From Siniperca chuatsi (taxonomy: Eukaryota; Chordata; Actinopteri; Centrarchiformes; Sinipercidae): a stretch of 64,000 nt of DNA. Under the pieces are notes generated by a model. The model was not told where the DNA came from. It did no database searches and saw only the letters and a list, made by a program, of their open reading frames with translations. The translations under genes and the position numbers were made by a program. Shown here piece by piece: positions 24,201 through 34,910 of this stretch (the stretch's first letter is position 1; each line of letters begins with the position of its first letter). The stretch spans positions 13,204,929 through 13,268,928 of the forward strand of contig NC_058056.1 of NCBI RefSeq assembly GCF_020085105.1, read 5' to 3'.

Positions 24201-25498
24201 CATCTAACTCTCCGCCAGAAGGCGAATAAGCTTATTTCCCCAAATCTCAAACTATTCCTCTAAAGCATCGGTGTTGACAGATTCATCACAGCAGTTACTA
24301 ACGTGCTGAAGTATGTCCTCCTGTCAGAATGTAGCTATGGTCACGTATGTCCGTATGCTGACCTGTTTGTCACACTGCACCTGTGGCTGGCCAGCCTTTA
24401 CAGCCATTATCTAAACTCCAGAGTGATGCTTTATCAAACTGTGGGAAGAGGAAGCCGCAAAATCCCACTAAAACAACTCAGGATTAGAGGACCAGTACGC
24501 CTGAGCGAGACTGAGATTGCTACTGATGCGGAATGCTGAGAAAGACGCTGTGGATTCCAAGGGAGAAGGCCGTTTGGTGGGAAAGGGACGGGACCGTTTT
24601 CTTTACCTTGGGACCAAGACATTCCTTTCCCAGGGATGCTTTTGTGTCAGGAGATGAGGGGAAAGAAAAATAACTTATGCCAACAACTGTTGTGCTAACT
24701 GGCCAGTGGATGGGAAACAAGGGCTGCAGGGCGGTCTTCTCCCAGCATCCATTGCATCTAGACTTTTTATGGATCCTGATGTAGCTATGGGTCACTTCCA
24801 GATTCTTACCCCAACTTTAACCACACTAAATCCTTACTTAACCACAATATAAAAATAATAATATACCTAAACCTAACCATCTCAAGTCTTATACCATTCG
24901 TCTTATATATCATTTTAATCTTCAGCTTCTTGCCATATTCCTGTTGGGGTTCATAATCATGCTTTATTGACTGGCCCTGGCATTGCTATGTAGAATCCCT
25001 GGGAAGAAAAATCACCAGTAGTTAGTTAAGGTTCAAGAAAACAAGACTAGCTAATCAAAGAGGCCTCTAAATGAAAGTTAATGATTGGAGCATTGCATTT
25101 ATTATATGTGTGCAGAGAACAAAGAGATGGCTCCCTTTCATCAGTTTGAGTGTTTGAAGAATTGCGCTACAGGTCTTCATTTAATGCATTTCTAACTTTG
25201 AGAAAACTGAAAAAAGATTGTTCAGTATGTTTGTAACACATCATTGCATGGAGTGCTTCTTCACTATTAGAATAAGGTTTTAACCAGATTGACTTCACTT
25301 ATAAGTTTCCACTTTTCCTGTCTTTTACAGGTTCCAGACAGATTCCTGGAGGTTGCTGAAATCACCTTGCATGAGTTTTACAATGCCATTTCTGCAGCCA
25401 AAGATTCAGACCCCTCTTGGAAAAAGGCCATATACAAGGTGATCTGTAAACTGGACAGCGACGTCCCAGAGGAGTTCAAGACATCTTCCTGTTTATAG
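18245..25498 (+). CDS. prox2: Prospero homeobox protein 2
   Basis: Nuclear DNA-binding factor of the Prospero/Prox family. Exons: 18245-19798, 21674-21781, 23284-23478 and 25331-25498 (stop TAG), 674 residues. ATG 18245 is preferred over the GTG six bases earlier. Residue landmarks: IISQLL (47-52), basic AKRARVENIIR (119-129), second basic patch RENKRKQR (161-168), coiled-coil-like heptads about 201-225, TEALSLVVRK (381-390), LxxLL motif LEHLL (428-432) and SUMO-type VKIE (498-501). The homeo-prospero domain spans about 517-674 (HLKKAKLMFFYTRYPSSN, then ITSQLIKWFSNFREFYY, ending DSDPSWKKAIYK and TSSCL). prox2 rather than prox1 is chosen from neighbours dlst and rps6kl1, the IQEGL start of exon 3, DSDPSWKK and the short C-terminus. 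The protein is longer than human PROX2 (about 590). Intron 19799-21673 is U12-type. Confidence 0.94.
19874..21650 (+). other. prox2: Body of the prox2 U12 intron
   Basis: AT-rich sequence with no coding exon or repeat I can name. The open frame at 20334-20546 has no recognisable homology. Confidence 0.5.
19966..19971 (+). promoter_or_regulatory. prox2: Polyadenylation signal inside the prox2 U12 intron
   Basis: AATAAA 167 bases into the intron. The exon 2 frame reads 24 codons past the splice site and then stops (TAA 19871-19873), upstream of this hexamer. Use of the signal would give a short Prox2 lacking the homeo-prospero domain. The hexamer is visible; its use is inference. Confidence 0.3.
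23749..24264. mobile_element. Foldback MITE with long inverted arms
   Basis: Two arms of roughly 160-180 bp are inverted copies of each other. The left arm (about 23749-23911) includes ggcggagagttagatgag, gaagctacagccagcagcc and gcttagcataaagactgg; the right arm (about 24080-24264) has the reverse complement in the same order. Between them lies a loop of about 170 bp. No transposase. It sits in the last prox2 intron and would form a long RNA hairpin in the prox2 pre-mRNA. Confidence 0.8.
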
Positions 25499-25630
25499 GC
25501 CGAAGTGGAGAGTTATAACAGTGAAGGAACTGAAGTTAGTCACTTGACAGTATTATTTCATCCTTTCTTGTAGTGCATTTTAGTGAGGTGAAATGTAGAT
25601 GTTGGATAATTAATCATTTTGTAGATCTGT

Positions 25631-25633
<3 letters not shown>

Positions 25634-25675
<42 letters not shown>
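25634..25675. repeat. (CA)n microsatellite, about 21 units
   Basis: Uninterrupted CA dinucleotides inside the likely prox2 3'UTR, ending ten bases before an AATAAA. Confidence 0.95.
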
Positions 25676-25676
<1 letters not shown>

Positions 25677-25684
25677 ATTTTAAA

Positions 25685-25690
25685 AATAAA
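25685..25690 (+). promoter_or_regulatory. prox2: Proximal polyadenylation signal of prox2
   Basis: AATAAA 187 bases past the prox2 stop codon, the nearest canonical hexamer. Confidence 0.5.
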
Positions 25691-26240
25691 GAAACTATCT
25701 ATAGTCTAAAATGCTGTATGTTCTATTTTTACCAACAAGCAAATATTGGTAAATATTTATGCTCTTGTGGTTTATTCTATTGTTTAGTGTTTACTTATAT
25801 AATCTGCCTCATCACATTTAGAGAGTTACTGAGTTTGTAGGTGTGTAAAAATGTTTACAAAGTGTAATCGTTCTTTTCGATATTATTAAACTATAGTGTA
25901 GCTTGATTTAGTTGAACTGGAAGAGTTTTTTGGCAATTACTGTCAGTATTACTTCTACTACATCTCTTTTCATAGCTATGTGTGTTGTGTAAATGTACAT
26001 GCGCTGCTGTTGTATGTTGCATAATGTTCTATAATTATGTTGTAAACTATTAGCTTGACAGAATGTGCATGTAAAAAAAATAATGCAAGTGAGTGTCATG
26101 GGTTTTATTATCATGTATAAAGGTCATGTAAAGTACAATAATTTTCCTTTATTTCAGAGAAACACATTGTACTGGATGATTGTTGAAATTAAAGATGCAC
26201 TAAATTATAATATAAAACTTCAATGTTATTGTTTTCTTTG

Positions 26241-26649
26241 GCAATAATCACAACATTAACATTTTAACGTTTAAAGAAACAAGACACACCAGGTAAATGC
26301 TTTGTTTTCAGTCGTAAATGTTTAACTCTCAGTATGAAAATACTGTGTGTCACAGCTGAGCCCCTAAGGTGCCTCTAATCCACGTCCAACAGCCAGCTGT
26401 TAAATGTCCCCCAAACTATGCCGTTCACATTGTTCACCGAAGCCAATTCAAGTCAACTTTCTAAGGCCTGCATTCATTATGTGGTCGGTGCGGATGCAGA
26501 CAACTGCCATGTCTTAAAAACAGCCACAATGCATTCCCTCCTAATGACTAATGCCCGAGGTGACCTCATATCACAGTTGTGCCACCAAAGCAAAATTCCA
26601 CAAACCCGTTGACTCTTTCTTCCAGGCACCCACTCAAAGCACGCTGATC

Positions 26650-26685
<36 letters not shown>

Positions 26686-28330
26686 ACACGCAAGTTTGGT
26701 GATGTCACAAAAATCACAGATGAGCTACTTTTGATGCGTTGGGCTTAATATAAACCAAAAAATCACAGCAGTGAGTTAAATGTGATGAATTAAATTCCCT
26801 GCCAATCGTATAGTTTACCGTGAACGAAGTGCTAAGTATTTAACACATAACACATCTATTATTGTATGTTTCCAGGTCATTTTATATCTAAACTGTTAAC
26901 AAACAGGCAACAAATAAAATAATAAAGATGGGAACGCACCATGCACAACAGTGTGGACCACTTTTATAAAAGTACACTGTTTCTTGTCACTGTGCGAGAT
27001 TACATTGTCAGTGCCCAAAAACAACATTTAATTGGAAAACCTGTTAGGTACCCAAGCACCAATTACATCAGAAATGATAACATTAAGGAAATTAAAACAT
27101 TAGTTGGATTGGTTGATGACAAAGACTGGAGACAATAAACCTCACTAATCTTTTAATAGACATTTCTTTTCAATTAGATCTGTCTTCTTCAGTAAATTGA
27201 TTTACATTCTCAACTCAATTAAAACGCCTCTGGTTGAACCAAAGTGCTTTGCAAATTAATTTGTTGTGTAACATTTTCTGAACAAGACTTGGTAACCTCT
27301 GATATAATGAAAGAAAACACAGAAAATACCTTCAGTTGTTTAACTGCCTCTGGCTCACAAGGCTTTAACTTAAACAACACAATATGAAATTACGCTCTGT
27401 GAGTCTCAGATAGCATGCTTTGTAATGAAGATGAAATGAAAAGTAAAAGGCAACAGGACGTGATAAAATTCAAACAAAAACACTGTTTGAACAGATGCTT
27501 TGTGCTGTGCATTTAACCTCCTAGAAAGGCGCATCTATACAAAATGCTGATTTTGATGAAGGTGTCGTTTTCTCACACTGAAAGAGACAAAATAAACAGA
27601 ATTTACATCAGAGCCACTCTCTTAGCTCTTGAAGATGGATGAACAGAAAAGAGTAACAGCATCATCTAGTGAACCTCTGCTGTAATGCACAAGGCTCAGC
27701 TCCCCTCAAAGTCAATTCATTCATCTCTGACAGTGCAATGATATTCTTTGGTGTATATAAATTGCTTTTTACAGTGAAGCCAGTCACTAGAATTCTTTTA
27801 AAATTAAATCTACACTATAAATCAGTGTTTTAAGCCGTTAAATGTGCAGCAACAAATTCTGTTGTGTACAAAAATGTCCACACAGGGGTGCACTTGTCAC
27901 TGTGTAGAAACTGAACTGCTGTTTAGGGATTCTTCAACACAGCAAGGACTTCAGGGAAGTGGACGGCGTGAAATCTTTTATAATTGTCAACATCGTATTT
28001 TGTACATTTGTGAGTTAGAAAAGCACGGCTGATTGTGCACAGTCAGTGTATGTGTGTGGTGTAACATTAATGGGAAAATGAGCCAGTGTCTCCTTAGCAG
28101 GGTCCTGGAAAGACAAAGGCAGGATCAAACATCCCTGAGCTGGAGACAAAAGGAGCTGGGGGACTGGGGGCATTGGAACAGTCTCTCTGTTTAATCTCCT
28201 GCTCATAGATACGGGCTTTTTGGCAGGCTCACACTGGGAGGGCGCAGGGAGCAAAAGGGAGAGCAACTTGAGAATGGAGGCCGCTGACTTTAGGCTGCCC
28301 TTCAGACAAGCACTTCTTGGTGTAGTTTGG
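26241..28330. other. Start of the gene desert; no gene seen
   Basis: AT-rich unique-looking sequence. A CA repeat lies at 26654-26681. Short open frames are all interrupted by frequent stops and none resembles a known protein. A homeodomain-type TTAATTG-like core occurs several times around 27000-27240, but no compact cluster stands out. Confidence 0.4.
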
Positions 28331-28339
28331 TCTGATCAC

Positions 28340-28480
28340 CAGTAAATCTTTATTAATTTTAATTGGAGCCCCCATTTAAAAGAGCAATTAAAGCGGATTA
28401 ATCGAGCCCATCCCGTATAATGTCTTCTGTTAATTAGTTTGTCAGCACTGTTTTAATATCGCTTAATGACTTCATATTTC
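28340..28480. promoter_or_regulatory. Candidate homeodomain-rich regulatory element
   Basis: Non-repetitive segment with dense homeodomain cores: TTAATTTTAATTGG (28352-28365), the Otx/bicoid-type palindrome-like GGATTAATC (28395-28403), TTAATTAG (28430-28437) and further TTAATA/CTTAATG words. The composition is typical of conserved non-coding elements near developmental genes. Conservation has not been tested. Confidence 0.35.
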
Positions 28481-28926
28481 AGGGATGACATTAAAGGGAT
28501 GCTGAAGGAAAAGAAATGGCCTTATCACAATGCGCTGCTTTAATGGGAGATGTCCCCCGCCAGCGGGCAAGGTCAGGCCTGGGGCCGCTGGGGAGAAAGA
28601 GGCTTCAGGGTGGCAACAAGGCAGCTGCCTCCAGGGATACACTGCCTCACAGTCAGTGTTGTACATACACTCTCCCTTATTCACCCAGTCTACAAATAAT
28701 TTTGGAAAAGGGATGAATGAGAGGTGTGGATCCATGTCCGATTCTGTTGTATTCTATCCATCATGTGCATCAGATCAGGATGATATGACTCCAAACTCTC
28801 AGGTCAGACTCCCATCATTGTTTCATTCATGCAAATTGCACTGCAGGCAACCCAGCCACCAGGATACTGCATACCATTCAAAATCATAAGAGCTCCTTTA
28901 TCTTCACATCAACACTGAGTGACATC

Positions 28927-29490
28927 TGCAGTGGTTGCCAAAGTGGGTGCCATGGCACCCTAGGGTACCTTAAGGATGGACCAAAAGTGTCGCAACACTT
29001 TTTAATTTCCATTTTTTTCACTGTACATTTTTTAATATCATATCCATATTCAAAATCACAGTCCGTGGCTATTGCTGTTTCCCAACATCATATCTGTGTG
29101 AGCTGCTTTTCTCATCCCTGGCATATGTGGAAAAACAAGACAAGGAATCAACCGCCAGTGTCAGAGTAACACCTATGGGTTGCTCTCTCTCTCTATCTGC
29201 CCCTTTATTTAATGTTTATTTTACATTTAAGCTTTTTTTTTTTTTCTGAGTGACTGAATATAGGCTTATGTTATTGTACTTAATATTGATGTTAGTTTAT
29301 GTATGTTGCATATTCTTCATCAGTGTGATTTGTTTTATTAGTTTGTTAAAATAAATCCTTACAACAGATGGTGTCATCTTTGGTGTAAAGGGTTCATTTG
29401 TTGGGTGGGTGTGGTGGGAAAAAGGAGGTGCCATGAAGAAATAATCCCTATGAAGTGGTTCCATGGTTTGAAAACGATTGGGAAACAAAC
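28927..29490. mobile_element. Possible degraded hAT-like element
   Basis: The left part starts CAGTGGTTGCCAAAGTGGG, and the right part ends in TTTGAAAACGATTGGGAAAC, resembling the inverted termini of old hAT elements (CAGTGGTTCCCAA...). Inside is a perfect 16-bp palindrome, GGGTGCCATGGCACCC (28945-28960). Inverted termini match only loosely and no target duplication was found. Confidence 0.3.
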
Positions 29491-29879
29491 CAAAGCTGAA
29501 CATCCACAGATACAAAATACATCTAATGTGTCCTTGGTCATTCTAATGCTCTGCTTTTATATTGTGATGATGTACAGTATATTCCTTTTTTGTGAAATAC
29601 CAGATGTTTAAGAGAAGCAATCAGAAAACTGAAAATGCTCCTCTGGTGGATGTTAACACAAAGTCCAACTCCTTTTTTAAACAGAGACTTGATGTACTGT
29701 AACAGTGCCTTACATCGTGCCTGTACATTAGCCTGTGATGCTGCCTTCACAGTGACACCGAGCCAAAGATGGCCAGGCAGCAAGAAGTTGATAGAAACCA
29801 ACAGCACATCGTCCTTATTGCAGCCCTGGCTGGCGTGCATCCCTGCTAATTTGAGTGTGCCCTCGCACCTCCACTCTCC

Positions 29880-30110
29880 TCAGCAGATTCATAAATCTCA
29901 TTCCCATTATCCCGCTAATTAGCCGGGATTACAGGAGCATGTAATGCCCCCGCTTCCCAATAGATTGATTGGAGGACGGTCTCTTTGTTTTGAAATCACT
30001 TCCTGATTGATGTACAGAGCCCTAGTTTGCAATTGTAATGGCCCAGATGTTAACAATCAAATGCGTTTCCGCTCCAGGAAGTAACAGTCTGTCATGGAAG
30101 AGGAGCCAGC
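29880..30110. promoter_or_regulatory. Candidate regulatory segment
   Basis: Unique-looking sequence with GCTAATTAGC (palindromic homeodomain site, near 29914), GGGATTA (Otx-like), several ATTGATTG-like words and GGAAGT cores. No coding potential. Called on motif density only. Confidence 0.25.
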
Positions 30111-32780
30111 CGAGCGTGTAACGACACATCACAGGAGTGTGGGGAAGGAGGGACTGCGGAGGAGGGGATGGAGGGATGAAGGTGGGGGTGGGGTGGGGGG
30201 TTAGGTACTGGAGCCCTGGCTTGAAATGTTACTGAGAAAGGGAAATATGTATGGAAGTATGGATACTTCCATCTGAACTGTACCTAAGCTCTGTGTTTTG
30301 GGTGGCTTTTGCAGCAGAGAATTGGTTCTATTGGCACTTCTGATGCTTTATTCTGGATTTGGATTTGTTTTTTATTTCTTGAATTGCCCACTTTTGGTCA
30401 TTGTAATTAAAGATGGCCACATTTAAAGGCTCACATAAAGTGTTTTTAGGTTACAAGATACACAGAACCCCCTTTCAAAACTTCATAAGCACATCAGTGT
30501 TGAAGATGTTATCTGTGCCCCACTGTCAAAGTGATCCCCTTTGCAAACAGTAGAGGGCACTATTGTCTAACCAAACGGACTCCTTTGCCTTCCTCCTCAT
30601 TCCTTTTTTCTTACCCTTCACCAATAAATCACTTTCCCAGATAGTTAATGGATATAGAAGCAGATCATGAGTGAGCTATCTGTGGGGCGATAATTTAAGT
30701 GAAGATCCCCTCACTGATTGCAGTGAAAGGTTATTTATTTCAACAATAATGCAGGACACAAAGGGGGAATCTGGGCAAGATTACCAGCTAGGGTACGCTA
30801 GAGTGCTCATCTCCAATGGAGCAGCGTGTAAATTGGGTTCACTTTCCCCAATGAAAATACAGACTGCAGTTTATTTCAACTTTATGCACATGGAAGGCTG
30901 TGCTTCCCTCTCAAGGGTGGCTGGGGACTTCGAGATGGCTGTGCATATGAGGGGAGGGTGGGTTTAGACCTTGAAAAATGCCCCTTTTGTCCCTGAATCT
31001 CTGGAAGGCTGAACTATTGAGGTATGGTCCCCCATCCGCCAGTTCCCACTCTCCTCTAATTAAAAAGCATGATGACAATAAGGAAATGGTCTAAAGCATG
31101 TTGGCCTGAATAATGGACAGAATAAGCACAGGCTCCTAAATGGGACCAAGGTAAACTCTTTGTGTGTATCTGTCTTTGTGTGCTTGTGTGTCTATAACTG
31201 TGCATGTGTGTTGTGTACACAGTGGTGCATGGGCACTATTGATTGACTGTGTTGGTGGAGAACCGCAGGGCACAGAAGCCAGCTCGGCACAGATACTCCA
31301 GTTCTCCCCTCATGCAGAAAAATGCATGATTTAGGCCCAACTGACATGTCTAAAAAGTCCTGGAGAGAGAAGAGGAAATAGCTCCATATGCTGCCCCATG
31401 TGGTCACAGCATCCTGAAAGTATGGCACCGCTCACTGTCTGGTTCTGCATCACTTCCAATAGCCTCTAATCACCGGGCTCCACAAACAATGCCACTGGTA
31501 AACACATGGCACAGCAGAGTATAGGAACTGAAAAGTGTCAGTGTACAATGCTCAGCGCACTTTTATGTACAATGTACACTTTTACATGTCTGTCATGCTC
31601 CAGGCTTTTAACTATGCTGTCAGCCAAGATATGCATCAGACATGGATCCAATGCTGTGTGAGATATAACCATTGGGTAAAGGATGGGAGCCCTTGAGCTG
31701 CATGATAAGCACTGTCACAGGGACATAACATATGTATCTATGCTATGCTTTGCTTGACGCTCCAGCAGGCTTTGGTTGACGTTACCTGGAGTGGCAGGTG
31801 AATTCCCCTACTCAGTGCCATAGCTCAGGAGTGAGAGGATCAAAGCAGCAGTGTTTGAAGTAGTGTAGAGATAAAGCAGGCATGAATAGCCAAGAGAGGT
31901 ACAGTGAAGGGGCATCTTTAGGACTCCATGGTTCGGACTCTCCAGGGGGATCTCTATCCCCAGATGGGCCTCCCGATCATCAGACTCCTTCCTCAGGCTG
32001 ATGGAAGCTAAGTAGCCCTCTGAATGCATCCTTCCATCCAGATGGGTGGATCACAGGTCAAATCGTCCCAGACAACTGGCTGGGGACATTTGGGTGGCTG
32101 GTCCCAGGGGGACAGCATGGGACAAGAGGGAACCTGCCTGAGACTGGCAGCTGCAGCACTCCGGCCTGGCCTAACACACCCGAGGGTGTGCCTGCTGCTC
32201 AGCTTGTGCCCCAGTGGCATGTGACAAATGGTGACATGCTTCTGCTCCCCTGCTTTGTTAGATCAGTGGCCCTGATTGAAAGCAACACAGCAGGCATCAC
32301 TCAGATCCATATGTCTGCAGAGAGGGGGCAGACAATTTTGCAGCTTTACCAAACGCTCAGACAAATGAAAATAAAGTGATATCATTCCAGCACATAAACA
32401 TGTGCTATTTTCTGCAATAATGGGGTAGTGTAGATGAGCACATGCACTGCCATGATTTTATTTACATATGGATGAGTCCATTTTTGTTTTTATACACACC
32501 ACTCTCTTCATTAAAATGTGCAGCCCAAGTCATTCAAAGAAGGATCATATTTCATGGAGGAATAAGGAGAGTTCCAAAGGATTTTGAAGAAATAAAACAA
32601 GAAAGAAGACAACTGAGCCAGGCCTTCCACTGAAGTTCCAGCAACCTTTATTAAAAGTGTGGCATGATTGATAACCTGTCAGTCATCGGAATAATCACGA
32701 CCAATCCCGTCTCTCGCAGCCAGCTCTGCTTCCCGCCCTCATCCTTTATGCCCCTATCACCCCCAACACATCCACTTGCC
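30111..32780. other. Non-coding stretch; nothing distinct seen
   Basis: Contains a G-rich tract (about 30180-30200) and scattered short frames without homology (for example 30671-30967). No named repeat, RNA gene or conserved-looking protein was recognised. Confidence 0.35.
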
Positions 32781-32784
32781 ATTG

Positions 32785-33140
32785 AAAATCTGTAATTGAA
32801 TGAGTTTTTGTCATTATTGTGATTAATCATATTAATTTGAACTAATTAAGAGATGGTTCGAAGTTATGACAATTAGATTAATGAAATTAGTTTTAACTTT
32901 TTTTCAACCAACCTAATAAAAAAGGGAAAATCAGACCAGGACTGTTATGAAACAGTTGGCAATCTGGATTTTGGGACTAATTGAATGTCTGATTTTATTA
33001 ATGATGAAATTTATAAAAGTCCTTGAGGGGGAAATTAACGCAGATTCAGCTGCTAAGAGTGGAAAATTAATTAAAATTCCTGGAGATATTCCTGTCATTA
33101 AAGGCACAGGCCCTGTTAACCCTGGTCCTACTGTGAATGG
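32785..33140. promoter_or_regulatory. Candidate homeodomain-rich regulatory element
   Basis: A dense run of TAAT/ATTA cores: TGTAATTGAATG, GATTAATCATATTAATTT (32821-32838), ACTAATTAAG (32841-32850) and CAATTAGATTAATG (32870-32883), then GAAAATTAATTAAAATTCC near 33060. The sequence is not a simple repeat. Resembles vertebrate developmental enhancers in composition; function untested. Confidence 0.35.
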
Positions 33141-33567
33141 CTAGTGTGTACACACAGGGGCTCTCCACAGTGACTGGAAGGAGATATATGTTTTTTTTTT
33201 TAGCAATGACAAATAAGCTTTAAGAATCCCTCCCTTAAATGGGGTTATTAGGGGTTCAGTGCTGGAACTTTTTGTATTTGTTCAGATTTTTCCCTTACAT
33301 GATTTCTTTACACATTCAAATTCAAAACACAATTCAAGATTTTTGTGAAAATTTTGAGAGCTGTGCATTAGAGAGCCTCTACAGTCCAATATCATATCAT
33401 ATCAATAGGTCTCTGAAGGTTTTCTGATCAGTGCTTGGATGAAAACTAAAGGACACCGTACCTTTGTGGTTGTGGCTTCTAAACTTTAGTAGGCTACTCG
33501 TCTCTTTTAAATAGTAGCTGAAGATCTTCCTGTTTAAATTAGCCTTTGTTAAGTTGTATGCATTTTT

Positions 33568-34029
33568 AGCCATGCTAGCAGCATGGCACTAGGGACGGCC
33601 ATTTTGGTCTGATGGTCAGTCGGTCCACTGCTTTGGTTCAGACTGAATATCTCGAAAATTATTCAATGAATTGCCATGACATTTTGTACAGACATTCATG
33701 GTGCCCAGAGGATGAATCTTAGTGACTCCTAGTGAATCCTCATACTTTTCATTTTGCACCACCATGAGGTTTTGAGTGAAATGTCTCAACAACTATTGGA
33801 AGTATTGCCATGAAATCCACATTCATGTCCTTTCAGGTTTATGACCAAATACCTGCAAAACTAATGAAAATTCCCATCAGCCTCAGCTGTACTTTGTGTT
33901 TAGTGCAAATTAGCAAATGTTAGCGTGCTAACACACTAAATTAAGATTGTGAACCTGCTAAACAGCAGCATGCTAGCATTATCATTGTGAGCATGTTACA
34001 GCCTCACAGAGTTGCTAGCATTGCTGTAG
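33568..34029. mobile_element. MITE-like repeat, uninterrupted copy
   Basis: Shares an ordered series of words with 59797-61605: AGCCATGCTAGC at the left, ATATCTC/AACTATTGGA blocks, GCCATGA(A)A, CAAATACCTGCAAAACT, CCCATCAG..CTCAGCTGTA, AGCAAATGTTAGC and a final GCTAGCAT. The AGCCATGCTAGC and GCTAGCAT ends are short inverted repeats. No coding capacity. A common percomorph repeat; family name not determined. Confidence 0.65.
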
Positions 34030-34723
34030 ACTCTTATTCTTGTTACTCTAAATTTTACTCTAAAATTGTGCATGTATTTTATGTCTGTTGTCTGTTTTGT
34101 CTTATATTGTGAAGTACTGTACTTTAGGACATCTGCTGTAGAAAGGTGTTATATAAATAAACTTGCATTGCATTGATTCATGATGCCAACTGCATTTCCA
34201 GGTTTAGTTAGGGGCTTGGACCATGATTAAACAGCCTGAGGGTAGTCACAAATTGTGATTAGTAAGTTATCGCATCAACTAGCCATGGGAAATTAAAAAC
34301 TACACACTAAATTCCCTTGAAAATGTTGTTTAGGACAGTGGAGATTGTATAGATGGTTCTCATTTCGACTTGTAACAAACCCTTGAGTCTGTATTTTCAA
34401 CAACCCAATACTTGTCAGGAAGAGATGATACTTGACTTTCTTGTGCTACCATCAAATAAAAAAGTTAATTTCCATGTGAGTCAAACTGCAGTTTTTGGGT
34501 CAGTTCCAAGCAATCCCTGTCCTGTTGCTTGGCCAGTGCTAGTGATTGACACCCGGGTCAACCCCTGCCACTCCGGGTGCAGTGGGGGTCTGACACTTGT
34601 GTTGCATGGGCTCTGAGCGTTCTTTCAGCTCTGCATATTCACCAGCCTGTCTCCCTCTCTGCAGGCCAATTCATAATTAACAGCTGTTGGCTTGTCAAGA
34701 GTGGCCCTGGCCGTGGCTCGCTT

Positions 34724-34910
<187 letters not shown>

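Larger units (their letters stand above)
25499..26193 (+). other. prox2: prox2 3'UTR region
   Basis: AT-rich, untranslated, with a CA microsatellite at 25634-25675 and candidate polyadenylation hexamers AATAAA (25685-25690) and ATTAAA (26188-26193). Which end is used cannot be told from sequence alone. Confidence 0.5.

Noticed and set aside
18245..25498. Assignment as prox1 instead of prox2
   Set aside because: Neighbours dlst and rps6kl1, the IQEGL start of exon 3, DSDPSWKK and the absence of the long PROX1 C-terminal tail all favour prox2.
28530..28889. 119-codon frame downstream of prox2
   Set aside because: No homology; coding potential looks random and the frame is not supported by splice sites.
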